From Symbiodinium natans (lineage: Eukaryota; Sar; Dinophyceae; Suessiales; Symbiodiniaceae): DNA of 64,000 nt. Under the pieces are notes generated by a model. The model saw only the letters and a list, made by a program, of their open reading frames with translations. It was not told where the DNA came from and ran no database searches. The DNA lies in the NCBI GenBank assembly GCA_905221605.1, contig CAJNDS010000078.1, positions 62,001 to 126,000 of the forward strand, written 5' to 3'. Position 1 is the stretch's first letter. Every line of letters begins with the position of its first letter. Shown here piece after piece: positions 47,561 to 58,984 of the stretch. Made by a program: the position numbers and the translations under genes.

Positions 47561-48020
47561 AACTGATCTGGGCGAAGCAGTAATGTCACTTTTGTGGGCA
47601 GTACTGTACCTCATTGTTAGAGACCTTATTAGAGGAACTCCCGCAAAGGTTAACCTCTTTTCGGAAACCTCCATGTGTGTTGTGCTTATGGGTGGCCGAC
47701 TGGCCTCGCAGAATGCTTCGAAAGCCTACCCGTGCCAATCGTCTTCAAGCATGTCGCGGCAGTCTTCGACCCACTGCCCAAGACCCTTGCCAAACTCAAG
47801 CCCATCTCAAGCCCTAACACTTGCAGCCTCAAACTTCGCCAAACCGTGAAACTTTGAAGCCCCTGTACCTCCTAAACGGCTGCTAAGCCATCCTCTAATG
47901 CCAAAGAGCAAAGCCATGCAAATCCCGAACCCCGAAAGCATAATCAGCGTGTTGACTGGGCCAGCACGCTGCGGAGAAGGCTCAGCGTGGGCTTTCCCTG
48001 ACAACCCCCCCCCCGTGTGC

Positions 48021-48132
48021 AGCTTAAATAGGGTTTATTTGGAAGCTGGCACTCGTGTTCACAAGAGGAAAAAAGGCCCCAAAACGTATACTTATTTACA
48101 AGAGCCAACTTCCAAATAGACCCTATTTTAGG
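48021..48132. repeat. Inverted repeat at left edge of satellite block
   Basis: TTAAATAGGGTTTATTTGG (48024-48042, continuing AAGCTGG) and its inverted partner ending CCAAATAGACCCTATTTTA (48130) surround a 50-base loop. A third copy, AGCTTCCAAATAGACCC continuing TATTTAAG, closes the block at 56152-56177. Confidence 0.7.
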
Positions 48133-50840
48133 TCCTAGGGGGGGTCCCAGGCCTGAATTAAATATGAAGGCCCCGATTTAAATATGAATATTTAATTCTG
48201 GAGCTTCACATTTAAATTATTTAATTCGGGCCCGGGAATTAAATAATTTAAATAACTTAAATAATTTAAATAATTTAAATCCTGGAGGGGGGGGGGCGGG
48301 CCTCCTCCCGCAGGAGGAATTAAATAATTTAAATATGAAGGCCCCGAATTAAATATGAATATTTAATTCGGAGCCTTCATATTTAAATTATTTAATTCTT
48401 CCTGCGGGAGGAGGCCCGCCCCCCCCCTCCAGGATTTAAAATATTTAAATTATTTAAATTATTTAAATTATTTAATTCCCGGGCCCGATTTAAATAATTT
48501 AAATATGAAGGCCACGATTTAAATATGACTATTTAATTCGGGAGCTTCATATTTAAATTATTTAATTCGGGCCCGGGAATTAAATAATTTAAATAATTTA
48601 AATCCTGGAGGGGGGGGGGCGGGCCTCCTCCCGCAGGAAGAATTAAATAATTTAAATATGAAGGCCCCGAATTAAATATTAATATTTAATTCGGGGCCTT
48701 CATATTTAAATTATTTAATTCCTCCTGCGGGAGGAGGCCCGGCCCCCCCCCCTCCAGGATTTAAAATATTTAAATTATTTAAATTATTTAAATTATTTAA
48801 ATTATTTAAATTATTTAATTCCCGGGCCCGATTTAAATAATTTAAATATGAAGCTCCCGAATTAAATATTCATATTTAAATCGTGGCCTTCATATTTAAA
48901 TTATTTAAATCGGGCCCGGGAATTAAATAATTTAAATAATTTAAATAATTTAAATAATTTAAATAATTTAAATATTTTAAATCCTGGAGGGGGGGGGGCC
49001 GGGCCTCCTCCCGCAGGAGGAATTAAATAATTTAAATCTGAAGGCCCCGAATTAAATATTAATATTTAATTCGGGGCCTTCAAATTTTAATTTATTTAAT
49101 TCCTCCTGCGGGAGGAGGCCCGGCCCCCCCCCCCCCCAATCCGGATGTTTTTTTTTTTTTGTTTTGTAAAAATTATTTAAATTATTTAAATTATGTAAAT
49201 TATTTAATTCCCGGGCCCGATTTAAATAATTTAAATATGAAGGCCACGATTTAAATATGAATATTTAATTCGGGAGCTTCATATTTAAATTATTTAATTC
49301 GGGCCCGGGAATTAAATAATTTAAATAATTTAAATATTTTAAATAATTTAAATAATTTAAATCCTGAGGGGGGGGGGGCCTCCTCCCGCAGGAAGACTTA
49401 AATAATTTAAATATGAAGGCCCCGAATTAAATATGAATATTTAATTCGGGGCCTTCATATTTAAATTATTTAATTCCTCCTGCGGGAGGAGGCCCGGCCC
49501 CCCCCCCTCCAGGATTTAAATTATTTAAATTATTTAAATTATTTAAATTATTTAAATTATTTAATTCCCGGGCCCGATTTAAATAATTTAAATATGAAGC
49601 TCCCGGATTAAATATTCATATTTAAATCGTGGCCTTCATATTTAAATTATTTAAATCGGGCCCGGGAATTAAATAATTTAAATAATTTAAATAATTTAAA
49701 TAATTTAAATCCGGGAGGGGGGGGGGGCCGGGCCTCCTTTTGCAGGAGGAATTTAAATAATTTAAATATGAAGGCCCCGAATTAAATATTCATATTTAAA
49801 TCGAGGCCTTCATATGTAAATTATTTAATTCCTCCTGGGGGAGGAGGCCCGCCCCCCCCCTCCAGGATTTAAATTATTTAAATTATTTAAATTATTTAAT
49901 TCCCGGGCCCGATTTAAATAATTTAAATATGAAGGCCACGATTTAAATATGAATATTTAATTCGGGAGCTTCATATTTAAATTATTTAATTCGGGCCCGG
50001 GAATTAAATAATTTCAATAATTTAAATAATTTAAATCCTGGAGGGGGGGGGGGGCGGGCCTCCTCCCGCAGGAGGAATTAAATAATTTAAATATGAAGGC
50101 CCCGAATTAAATATTCATATTTAAATCGAGGCCTTCATATTTAAATTATTTAATTCCTCCTGGGGGAGGAGGCCCGGCCCCCCCCCCTCCAGGATTTAAA
50201 TTATTTAAATTATTTAATTCCCGGGCCCGAATTAAATACTTTAAATATGAAGGCCACGGTTTAAATATGAATATTTAATTCGGGAGCTTCATATTTAAAT
50301 TATTTAATTCGGGCCCGGGAATTAAATAATTTAAATAATTTAAATAATTTAAATCCGGGAGGGGGGGGGGGCCGGGCCTCCTTTTGCAGGAGGAATTAAA
50401 AATTTTCAATATGAAGGCCCCGAATTAAATATTCATATTTAAATCGAGGCCTTCATATTTAAATTATTTAATTCCTCCTGGGGGAGGAGGCCCGCCCCCC
50501 CACCCCTCCAGGATTTAAATTATTTAAATTATTTAAATTATTAAAATTCTTTAAATGTTTTTAAATTATTTAATTCCCGGGCCCGATTTAAATAATTTAA
50601 ATATGAAGGCCACGATTTAAATATGAATATTTAATTCGGGAGCTTCATATTTAAATTATGTAAATCGGGCCCGGGAATTAAATAATTTAAATAATTTAAA
50701 TAATTTAAATCCTGGAGGGGGGGGGGCCGGGCTTCCTCCCGCAGGAGGAATTAAATAATTTAAATATGAAGGCCCCGATTTAAATATTCATATTTAAATC
50801 GGGGCCTTCATATTTAAATTATTTAATTCCTCCTGCGGGA
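48133..50840. repeat. Nested-palindrome AT/GC satellite, about 315-378 bp units
   Basis: Seven to eight units. Each alternates two long palindromes: one centred on ATTAAATAT(T/G)ATATTTAAT with arms running through GAAGGCCCC, TTTAAATTATTTAATTC and CCTCCTGCGGGAGG to a poly-C/poly-G block, the other on a CCACGATTTAAATATGAATA core ending in GGGCCCGGG. Arms reach about 85 bases, so nearly every base pairs with a neighbour. No coding potential. Confidence 0.9.
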
Positions 50841-50849
50841 GGGCCCCCT

Positions 50850-51180
50850 CAATCAGCTTCATCATCATCATCCTCATCCTCATCCGCATCATCATCATCA
50901 TCTTCATTATCGTCATCATCTTCATCATCTATCATCATCATCTTCATCATCTTCATCATATTTTTTCATCATCCCCATCATCTCTCTCATCTCCACGGTT
51001 GTTCCAATATGTTTCATGTGCATCCTTGACATCAATGATCCCAATCAGCTTCATCATCATCTTCATCATCTTCATCATCTTCATCATCTTCATCATCTTC
51101 ATCATCTTCATCATCTTCATCATCTTCATCATCTTCATGATCTGCTTCATCTGCTTCATCCTTCATCTGTTTCTTATGTT
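50850..51180. repeat. (TTCATCATC)n / CATCTT microsatellite
   Basis: Core of perfect 9-bp TTCATCATC units at 51045-51140, with looser CATCAT units before and after. Confidence 0.95.
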
Positions 51181-51226
51181 TCATTGCTTCTTGGGGCCCA
51201 GGAGGGCCTGGGGCAGGAGCAACATT

Positions 51227-51838
51227 GCCGGTCAAAACTTGCCGGGATCCCCTTGGCACCCTAGAAAAGTGATGCAAATACCACACAAAACGGGAAAGGG
51301 TAGGAACAACTTTGTCGGTCAAAATTTGCCGGGATCCCCTTGGCACCCTGCAAAAGTCCTGCAAATACCACACGAAACGGGAAAGGGTAGGAACAACTTT
51401 GCCGGTCAAAATTTGCCGGGATCCCCTTGGCACCCTGGAAAAGTCCTGCAAATACCACACAAAACGGGAAAGGGTAGGAACAACATTTGCCGGTCAAAAT
51501 TTGCCGGGATTCCCTTGGCACCCCGGAAAAGTGATGCAAATGCCACACAAAACGGGAACGGGTAGGAACAACTTTGCGGGTCAAAATTTGCCGGGACCCC
51601 CTTGGCACCCGGGAAAAGTGATGCAAATACCACACAAAACGGGAAGGGGTAGGAACAACTTTGCCGGTCAAAATTTGCCGGGATTCCCTTGGCACCCTGG
51701 AAAAGTCCTGCAAATACCACACAAAACGGGAAAGGGTAGGAACAACTTTGCCGGTCAAAATTTGCCGGGATCCCCTTGGCACCCTGGAAAAGTGATGCAA
51801 ATACCACACAAAACGGGAAAGGGTAGGAACAACTTTGC
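51227..51838. repeat. 87-bp tandem repeat, 7 copies
   Basis: Unit runs from GCCGGTCAAAATTTGCCGGG to AGGGTAGGAACAACTTT. Copies alternate between AAGTGATGCAAAT and AAGTCCTGCAAAT variants. 87 is a multiple of three and the unit has few stops, so several frames stay open on both strands (29-residue periods); these are not credible genes. Confidence 0.95.
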
Positions 51839-51989
51839 GGACCGGGGGGGAAATTAAATAATTTAAATAATTTAAATCCGAATCCCCCCTTTCAGATTTA
51901 AATTATTTAATTTTTTTTAATTCCCCCCTGGAATTAAATAATTTAAATAATTTAAATCTTGTAAATAAATTTAAATCCGAAAAGGGGAG

Positions 51990-52592
51990 GGGGTGCCAAA
52001 TTTTGCCGGGCAGCCTCCGGGCAAGATTTGGCCAAATCGAGCCGCGCATTTCTCATCGCATACGAAGGGCAGCCCGATTTGGCCAAATTTTGCCCGGAGG
52101 CTGCCCGGCAAAATTTGGCCAAATCGAGCCGCGCCTTTCTGGAGGCCCGAAATTATTTAAACTATCGCGGCTCGATTTGGCCAAATTTTGCCGGGCAGCC
52201 TGCGGGCAAAATTTGGCCAAATCGGGCTGCTCGTCGTACGCGATGAGAAATGCGCGGCTCGATTTGGCCAAATTTTGCCCGGCAGGGCCCCTGGACATTG
52301 AAATGAAATTGATTTTTTAAATTCCCCGATACTAAATCACGAGCCCGGGCCTCCCCCTCAATACTAAATTACGAGCCCGGGTCTCCTTTCTCTTCTCTTG
52401 TTCTCTTTTAAATCTCAAAGTCACACCAAAGGAAGCTTCTTTTCCTTATTGAATGAAAAAGAAAAAGAAGAAAAGAGATAGGTAAAGACACTGAAGAGCT
52501 CCACTGCCTACTGTTTCATTCCTTTCCTCTCTTTCTATGTGTTGTTGTCCTTGTCGTTTCAGAAAGCTAGCAAAATAAGGGCAAGGGGGCTT
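51990..52592. repeat. TTGGCCAAATTTTGCC palindromic unit, copy 1
   Basis: Inverted copies of GCCCGATTTGGCCAAATTTT and GAGCCGCGCATTTCTCATCG followed by a CACGAGCCCGGG segment and an A/G-rich tail ending GCAAAATAAGGGCAAGGGGG. Confidence 0.85.
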
Positions 52593-52699
52593 TAAATTAT
52601 TAAAACTATTTAATTCCACCCTGGAATTAAATAATTTAAATAATTTAAATAATTTAAATAATTTAAATAATTTAAATAATTTAAATCCGAAAAGGGGGG

Positions 52700-53415
52700 G
52701 GGCCAAAAGTGCCCGGAGGCTGCCCGGCAAAATTTGGCCAAATCGAGCCGCGATAGTTTAAATAATTTCGGGCCTCCAGAAAGGCGCGGCTCGATTTGGC
52801 CAAATTTTGCCGGGCAGCCTCCGGGCAAGATTTGGCCAAATCGAGCCGCGCATTTCTCATCGCATACGAAGGGCAGCCCGATTTGGCCAAATTTTGCCCG
52901 GAGGCTGCCCGGCAAAATTTGGCCAAATCGAGCCGCGCCTTTCTGGAGGCCCGAAATTATTTGAACTATCGCGGCTCGATTTGGCCAAATTTTGCCGGGC
53001 AGTCTGCGGGCAAAATTTGGCCAAATCGGGCTGCTCGTCGTACGCGATGAGAAATGCGCGGCTCGATTTAGCCAAATTTTGCCCGGCAAAATTTGGCCAA
53101 ATCGGGCCCCTGGACATTGAAATGAAATTGATTTTTTAAATTCCCCGATACTAAATCACGAGGCCGGGCCTCCCCCTCAATACTAAATTACGAGCCCGGG
53201 TCTCCCTTCTCTTCTCTTGTTCTCTTTTAAATCTCAAATCACACCAAAGGAAGCTTCCTTTCCTTATTGAATGAAACAGAAAAAGAAGAAAAGAGATAGG
53301 TAAAGACACTGAAGAGCTCCACTGCCTATTGTTTCATTCCCTTTCCTCTCTTTCTATGTGTTGTTTTCCTTGTCGTTTCAGAAAGCTAGCAAAATAAGGG
53401 CAAGGGGGCTTCCTG
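52700..53415. repeat. TTGGCCAAATTTTGCC palindromic unit, copy 2
   Basis: Direct copy of 51990-52592 offset by about 803 bases, over 95% alike by eye, with a short extension of the palindrome. The tail recurs again at 55130-55330. Confidence 0.85.
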
Positions 53416-56090
53416 AAGAGGAGAGAGGGCACCTATTTTTTAATTATAGAGGGAGAAGCGAGAGACAAGGAAGGGACAGAAGATAGATAAAGAAGAGTGC
53501 TATCCGTCTCCTTGTTTCTTGTGTCTTCTCTTCTTTTCAGTTCATCGTATTCCTCTTTTCGGCCTGTCTCTTCTGCTCTTTTCCTTACCCTTCTCCTTTT
53601 CAAGTTCTTCCTTTTTCGTTTTTCTGTTTCGAAAAGAAAGAGGGAAGGGAGAGAGAAGGGAGAGAGGATAGATAAAGAAGAGTGCCATTTTCTTTGCGCC
53701 TTGTTTTGTCTCTCCATCTTCTTTGTTCGTCTCTCTTTTCTATTCTTTTCTTGTCTCTTCCCATTAGAATTGTCTTCCTTTTATCTCTCCTCTCTCCTTC
53801 TCTTTCCCTTCTCTTCTCCTGTTCCCCTTTAAATGACAAAAACACGAGAAAGGAAGAACAAGAGAGGAATGGAGGCCCTTTGCCTGAATTCTCCTGTTGC
53901 AATGAATAAGGAAAAGAGCATAGGAGATAAGGAAGGGAATTGTGGGCGATGGAACGGGTGTCCTTTTTGATAGTTTTCTGCATCTTCAAGGAAGAAAAAG
54001 GACACCCGCCCAAGAAGGAAAAGTAACATAAGAGATAGGGAGGAAATTGAAAAGCTCCTCTCTTCACCTAGTCATTTCCTGTCCTCTCTTCTTATTTGTT
54101 GTTTTTCTTATTCGCTTCAAAAAGCAAAATAACAAAATAAGGGAAAGGCGATTTCCTGAAGAGGAAGAAGGGCGCCTACCTGTGAATAGCAAGGTTGATT
54201 TTTTCTAATTAGGGAGAGACTTGCCCCGCCTGAGCCTCCCTGGCCTGCTTGTTGTGGCCACATTCCGGTACAGTTGTGCTTCCAGAAAAATGGCATCCTT
54301 GTTATCTCCTCTCACTTCCCTTTCCCTTCTCTCCTTCTGTTTCCTTCTGACTGATAAACCACAAGAAAGGAACTTGTGTGATAAGGCAGTGGAAGGGTAA
54401 GCAGAGGGTGACTCCTGGCGCGTGGACCGGTCCATACTTCATCATACCCCTCCTCTCGGCCTATCTCTTCTGTTCCTTTCCTTACCCTTCTCCTTCTCAT
54501 AGTTCTTCCTTTTTGTTTTCTTATTTCGAAAAGAAAGATGGCAGGGAGAGATAAGGAAGAGAGGATAGATAAAGAGTGAGTGCCATCTTCTCTGCGCCTT
54601 GTTTTGTCTCTCCCTCTTCTCTATTCATCTCTCTTCTATTCTTTTCTTTGCTCTTCCCATTAACAATGCAATCCTTTTGTCTCTCCTCTCTCCTTCTCTC
54701 TCCCTTCTCTTCTCCTGTTCCCCTTTAAATGACAAAAACGCAAGAAAGGAAGAACAAGAGGGGAATGGAGGCCATGTTCCTTTCTTTTCCAATGGATGGG
54801 GAAAGTGAGCGGGGTTGGCTCCTTGTCCGTAGACCCTCCCCACGCTGCAGCAAATCCCTCCTCTCGCCCTATCGCCTCTGTTCTTTTCCTTGTTCCCAAA
54901 CGGAAAAAGAAAATGGTTTCCTTTACATGTTCATTGTTCTTCCTTTTGTTTTTTATTTAAAAGGGAAAGATAAGAAAGAGAGGAAAGAAGAAAACGAGCA
55001 CCATCTTCTCTTTGCCTGATTTTGCACCTCCCTCTCCTGTCTTCATTTCTCTTCCATGATTTTCATTGCTCTTCCCATGAAAATTGCTCCCTTTTGATCT
55101 CTCCTCTCCCCTTTCTCTCTCCCTTCTCTTCTCTTGTTCTCTTTTGAATCTCAAAATCACACCAAAGGAAGCTTCTTTTCCTTATTGAATTAAAAAGAAA
55201 AAGAAGAAAAGAGATAGGTAAAGACACTGAAGAGCTCCACTGCCTATTGTTTCATTCCCTTTCCTCTCTTCCTATGTGTTGTTTTCCTTGTCGTTTCAGA
55301 AAGCTAGCAAAATAAGGGCAAGGGGGCTTCCTGAAGAGGAGAGAGGGCACCTATTTTTTAATTATAGAGGGAAAAGCGAGAGACAAGGAAGGGACAGATG
55401 ATAGATAAAGAAGAGTGCTATCCGTCTCCTTGTTTATTGTGTCTTCTCTTCTTTTCAGTGCCCCTCCAGAAAATTCAAATGGCCTCCTTGTTGTCTCTCC
55501 TCTCTCGCTTCTCTTGCCCTTCTCTCCTTCTGTTACCTTTTAACTAATATAACACAGGAAAGGAACTTGTATGATAAAGCAGTGGAAGGGTAAGCAGAGA
55601 GTGACTCCTTGCGCGTGGACCTTGCCCATACTTCATCATATCCCTCTTTTCGGCCTGTCTCTTCTGCTCTTTTCCTTTCCCTTCTCCTTTTCAAGTTCTT
55701 CCTTTTTCGTTTTTCTGTTTCGAAAAGAAAGAGGGAAGGGAGAGAGAAGGGAGAGAGGATAGATAAAGAAGAGTGCCATCTTCTTTGCGCCTTGTTTTGT
55801 CTCTCCATCTTCTTTGTTCATCTCTCTTCTATTCTTTTCTTGGCTCTTCCCATTAAAATTGTGTTCCTTTTATCTCTCCTCTCTCCTTCTCTTTCCCGTC
55901 TCTTCTCCTGTTCCCCTTTAAATAACAAAAACACAAGAAAGGAAGAACAAGAGGGGAATTGAGGCCCTTTTCCTGTATTCTCCTGTTGCAATGAATAAAG
56001 AAAAAAGGATAGGAGATAAGGAAGGGAATTGAGGAGCTCCTTTCGCTACTTTCTTATGCCCTTTCCTTTGTATCTACCACACAAAAACAC
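53416..56090. repeat. Strand-switching polypurine/polypyrimidine complex repeat
   Basis: Blocks of GGGAGAGAGAAGGGAGAG alternate with TCTTCTCTTTTCC-type blocks. Large segments repeat about 1.9 kb apart (53200-53540 with 55130-55460; 53550-53930 with 55650-56010), with a third diverged copy at 54440-54790. The many short frames rich in K/E/R or L/S/F are composition artefacts. Confidence 0.8.
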
Positions 56091-56178
56091 CACTCTCAGC
56101 TTCCAAGAATCTCTCGTGGAGACGCATTGGTTAGTCTAAAAACCCGAGTCTCAGCTTCCAAATAGACCCTATTTAAGC

Positions 56179-56690
56179 CACCCACCCCCCCCCCCCCCCC
56201 CCCTCCCCCCCCTCCCACCTCCCCTCCCCCCCTCCCCCCCCGCACCCACCCCTCCCCCCCTCCCCCCTCCCCCCCTCCCCCCCCCTCCCCCCCTCCCCCC
56301 CTCCCACTCTCCCCCCCTCCCCCCCCCCCCCCCCCTCCCCCCCCCCCTCCCCCCTGCCCCCCCCCTCCCCCCGCTCCCCCCCTCGCCCCCTCCCCCCCTC
56401 CCGCCTCCCCCCCTCCCCCCCTCCCCCCCTCCCCCCTCCCCACCTCCCCCCTCCCCCCTTCCCCCCCTCCCCCCCCTCCCCCCCTCCCCCCCCCCCCCCT
56501 CCCCCCCTCCCCCCCGCCCCCCTCCCCGTCCCCCCCTCCCCGTCCGCCCCTCTCCTTGTCCCCCCCCTCCTTGTCCCCCCCTCCCCCGCTCCCCCTCCGC
56601 CCCCCCTCCCCCCCTCCCCCCCTTCCCCCCCCCTCCCCCCCTCCCCCCCTCCCCCCCTACCCCCCCCCCCCTCCCCCTTATGCACCTACC
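56179..56690. repeat. (CCCCCCT)n C-rich tract
   Basis: About 510 bases of almost only C and T in CCCCCT/CCCCCCT units. The complementary G-strand has dozens of G-runs suited to quadruplex formation. Confidence 0.95.
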
Positions 56691-56759
56691 TTTTTCACCC
56701 TCCGCTACAAGTGCCGGCCTCAACACGGCCGTCTTCGTCTCTCAGAGCGTCAGTGCTTT

Positions 56760-57065
56760 TGAGAAGACACGCTCAGGAAACATCGGTAAAGCCCATGGTC
56801 CTGAAACATCGCGAAAACCCAATAAAAACCATACAAAACTTGATTGCCCAATCTAGTGGCTGGATCGGCCGAGTAGATTCGACAATCAGGTTTTTTTTTT
56901 TTTTAATGGTTTTGGGTTTTTGCGATGTTTCAGGGCCCTGGGCTCACAAAACATCGGTGTTACCGATATTTCCTGAGGGTGGCCTCTCCAACACATCGGT
57001 TTTACCGATGTATTTGAAAGCCCGCCTTGAAAAAACATCAGTAAAACCGATGCTTTTTTTGTGAG
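56760..57065. repeat. ACATCGGTAAAACCGATG palindromic motif cluster
   Basis: Four or five copies of AACATCGGT and ACCGATGT in both directions, for example ACATCGGTTTTACCGATGT at 56992-57010. Confidence 0.7.
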
Positions 57066-57099
57066 CCGGTTAAGCAATATAACCGAAACCCGTAGCTTT

Positions 57100-57345
57100 T
57101 ACGCGTATGGGGTTCAGGTTTAACGGTTTAGGCGTTAAGATTTAGGTATTTAAACCAAAGCCCATAGGCTTTAAATCTTGAGGGGCCTAAACACTTAAGC
57201 TTGAAGACGATAGGGTTAAGGTTTGAAGGTTTAGGGTTTACAAGTTCAAATAGTAAGCCCATCGAGTTTAAACCTTAAGGGTCCTAAACGCTTGACCTTT
57301 AAAACCCTATAGGCCATAGGGTTAAGGTTTAAAGGTAGAGAGGCG
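57100..57345. repeat. Degenerate GGTTTAAGG/CCTTAAAC repeats
   Basis: Units such as GGGTTAAGGTTTGAAGG and AAGCCCATAG repeat loosely; telomere-like in composition but not in register. Confidence 0.5.
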
Positions 57346-57439
57346 TAGCAGAAAAAAGAAATATCTATCTATCTCTCTCTGTATATATATATATATATAT
57401 ATGGTACCCCCCCCCCCCCCCCAAAACCCCACGTCTCAG

Positions 57440-58035
57440 GTCACCGATTCGCAGATTCGCAGATTTGTAGCCCCAACCAATTAATCTGCAAATCTGCGAA
57501 TCTGCGTTTCCTCGAGAAAAAACGCAGATTTGCAGATTTGTAGCCCCCAACCAATCTGCAAATCTGCGAATCTGCGTTTTTCTCGAGAAAACGCAGATTC
57601 GCAGATTTGAAATCTGCGTTTTTCTCGAGAAAACGCAGATTCGCAGATCTGTAGTCCCAACCAATCTGCAAATCTGCGAATCTGCGAAACCTCAAGAAAA
57701 CGCAGATTCGCAGATTCGCAGATTTGTTGCCCCAAACCAATCTGCAAATCTGCGAATCTGCGTTTCCTCGAGAAAATGCAGATTCGCAGATTTGAAATCT
57801 GCGTTTTCCTTGAGAAAACGCAGATTCGCAGATTTGTAGCCCCAACCAGTTAATCTGCAAATCTGCGAATCTGCGTTTCCTCGAGAAAACGCAGATTTGC
57901 AGATTTGTAGCCCCCAACCAATCTGCAAATCTGCGAATCTGCGTTTTTCCCGAAAAAACGCAGATTCGCAGATTTGAAATCTGCGTTTTTCCCGAGAAAA
58001 CGCAGATTCGCAGATTTGAAATCGCAGATTTGCCT
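57440..58035. repeat. CTCGAG-centred palindrome array (GATTCGCAGATTTG units)
   Basis: About eight units in which CAGATTCGCAGATTTG and CAAATCTGCGAATCTG alternate around two kinds of centre: TTTTCTCGAGAAAA and CCCCAACCA. One strand is stop-poor, giving a false 201-codon frame (QICESAFS-type). Confidence 0.9.
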
Positions 58036-58079
58036 CTCCATGTCACAGATCAAATCATCTGATGGCCTCAAAAGTCTGC

Positions 58080-58260
58080 TATTTAAATAGGGGCCTTCGT
58101 ACTTAGACTATGTAATTCGGCGAGGAGAATTAAGCAATCTAAATATTTTAAGAAATAGAGGAGCCTTCATATTTACTTAGGCCTTAATATTCAAATTAGT
58201 GAATTCGGGAGGGACTTAAATGCCACTTAAACATATATATAGATAGTTTAATAATTTACA
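58080..58260. repeat. Decayed copy of the 48-50 kb satellite
   Basis: ATTTAAATAGGGGCCTTCGT, AATTCGG and GAGCCTTCATATTTA are recognisable but palindromic pairing is largely lost. Confidence 0.6.
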
Positions 58261-58299
58261 TAATTTATTTAAAGGGCTGCGCCCATGGGCGGGCAGCGC

Positions 58300-58490
58300 A
58301 CGCAGAAGCCCGGGGCGAGCAGTTTCTAAGCATGTTGAGGCCCCTAAACTCCCTTAAAATCTCTAAGCGTTAAGTTTCTAAGCATTTTCAGGCCCCTAAA
58401 CCCCCTTCAAATCTCTAAGCGTTTGAGGCTCCGAGACTCCCTTAACGTTTCTAAGCACTTTATAAGGCCCCTAAACTCCCTTTTTCCTAG
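58300..58490. repeat. TTTCTAAGC/GGCCCCTAAACTCCC minisatellite
   Basis: Three units of about 60-70 bp with TCTAAGCGTT, AAGCATTTTCAGGCCCC and CTCCCTT elements. Confidence 0.65.
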
Positions 58491-58499
58491 CCCCGGGCT

Positions 58500-58640
58500 T
58501 AGACACGTCGCTTATGCCCGCCCTTTGGGGGGCATCATGCTCCTGATGCCCCCCCACGGTCCCGCCCCGGGAGCCGCTGATGCTCCTGATGCGCGCCTGG
58601 GGGTCCCGGGCTGGACCCGCTGATGCTCATGATGCGCGCC
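58500..58640. repeat. GCTGATGCTCCTGATGC GC-rich short repeats
   Basis: Three GATGCTCCTGATGC-type units separated by GC-rich spacers; a small inverted repeat of GGCCT/AGGCC lies at 58725-58765. Confidence 0.6.
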
Positions 58641-58984
58641 CTCTGGGGGCCTCCGTGGCGACGCAAAAAACCACGAAAAAAAAAACCGTTCACCGGCGGC
58701 ACGCGGGGGTCGGCGGCACTGGCGTCTGGCCTAATTCTGCTTCGCAGAAGGCCAGAGGCCAGCAAGGCTATTCCCGGGACGACCCGGGCTAAAAGGTCCG
58801 CATTTGCTCGGTCCTTTGGGGACCTCGCGCTGCCCGATTTAATGGCTACCGCCAATGCCGCCGACCCCGACAGGAGGCCCTAGGGTTTACACAAACACCC
58901 CCTACATTGCGCTTACATATATCCATAGGTTCTAGAGGTCAGGGGGGGCGAAACATTGAGTCTTCACGCGCAGGGAGTTGGCGC

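Noticed and set aside
51227..51838. CRISPR array
   Set aside because: Units are contiguous 87-bp tandem copies without unique spacers, in nuclear eukaryotic DNA.
56096..56726. Gly-rich frames of 115-185 codons on the minus strand
   Set aside because: Pure GGG/GGA codon product of the C-rich tract.
57441..58046. 201-codon minus-strand ORF (QICESAFS repeats)
   Set aside because: Produced by the palindromic CAGATTCGCAG array, which is stop-poor on that strand.
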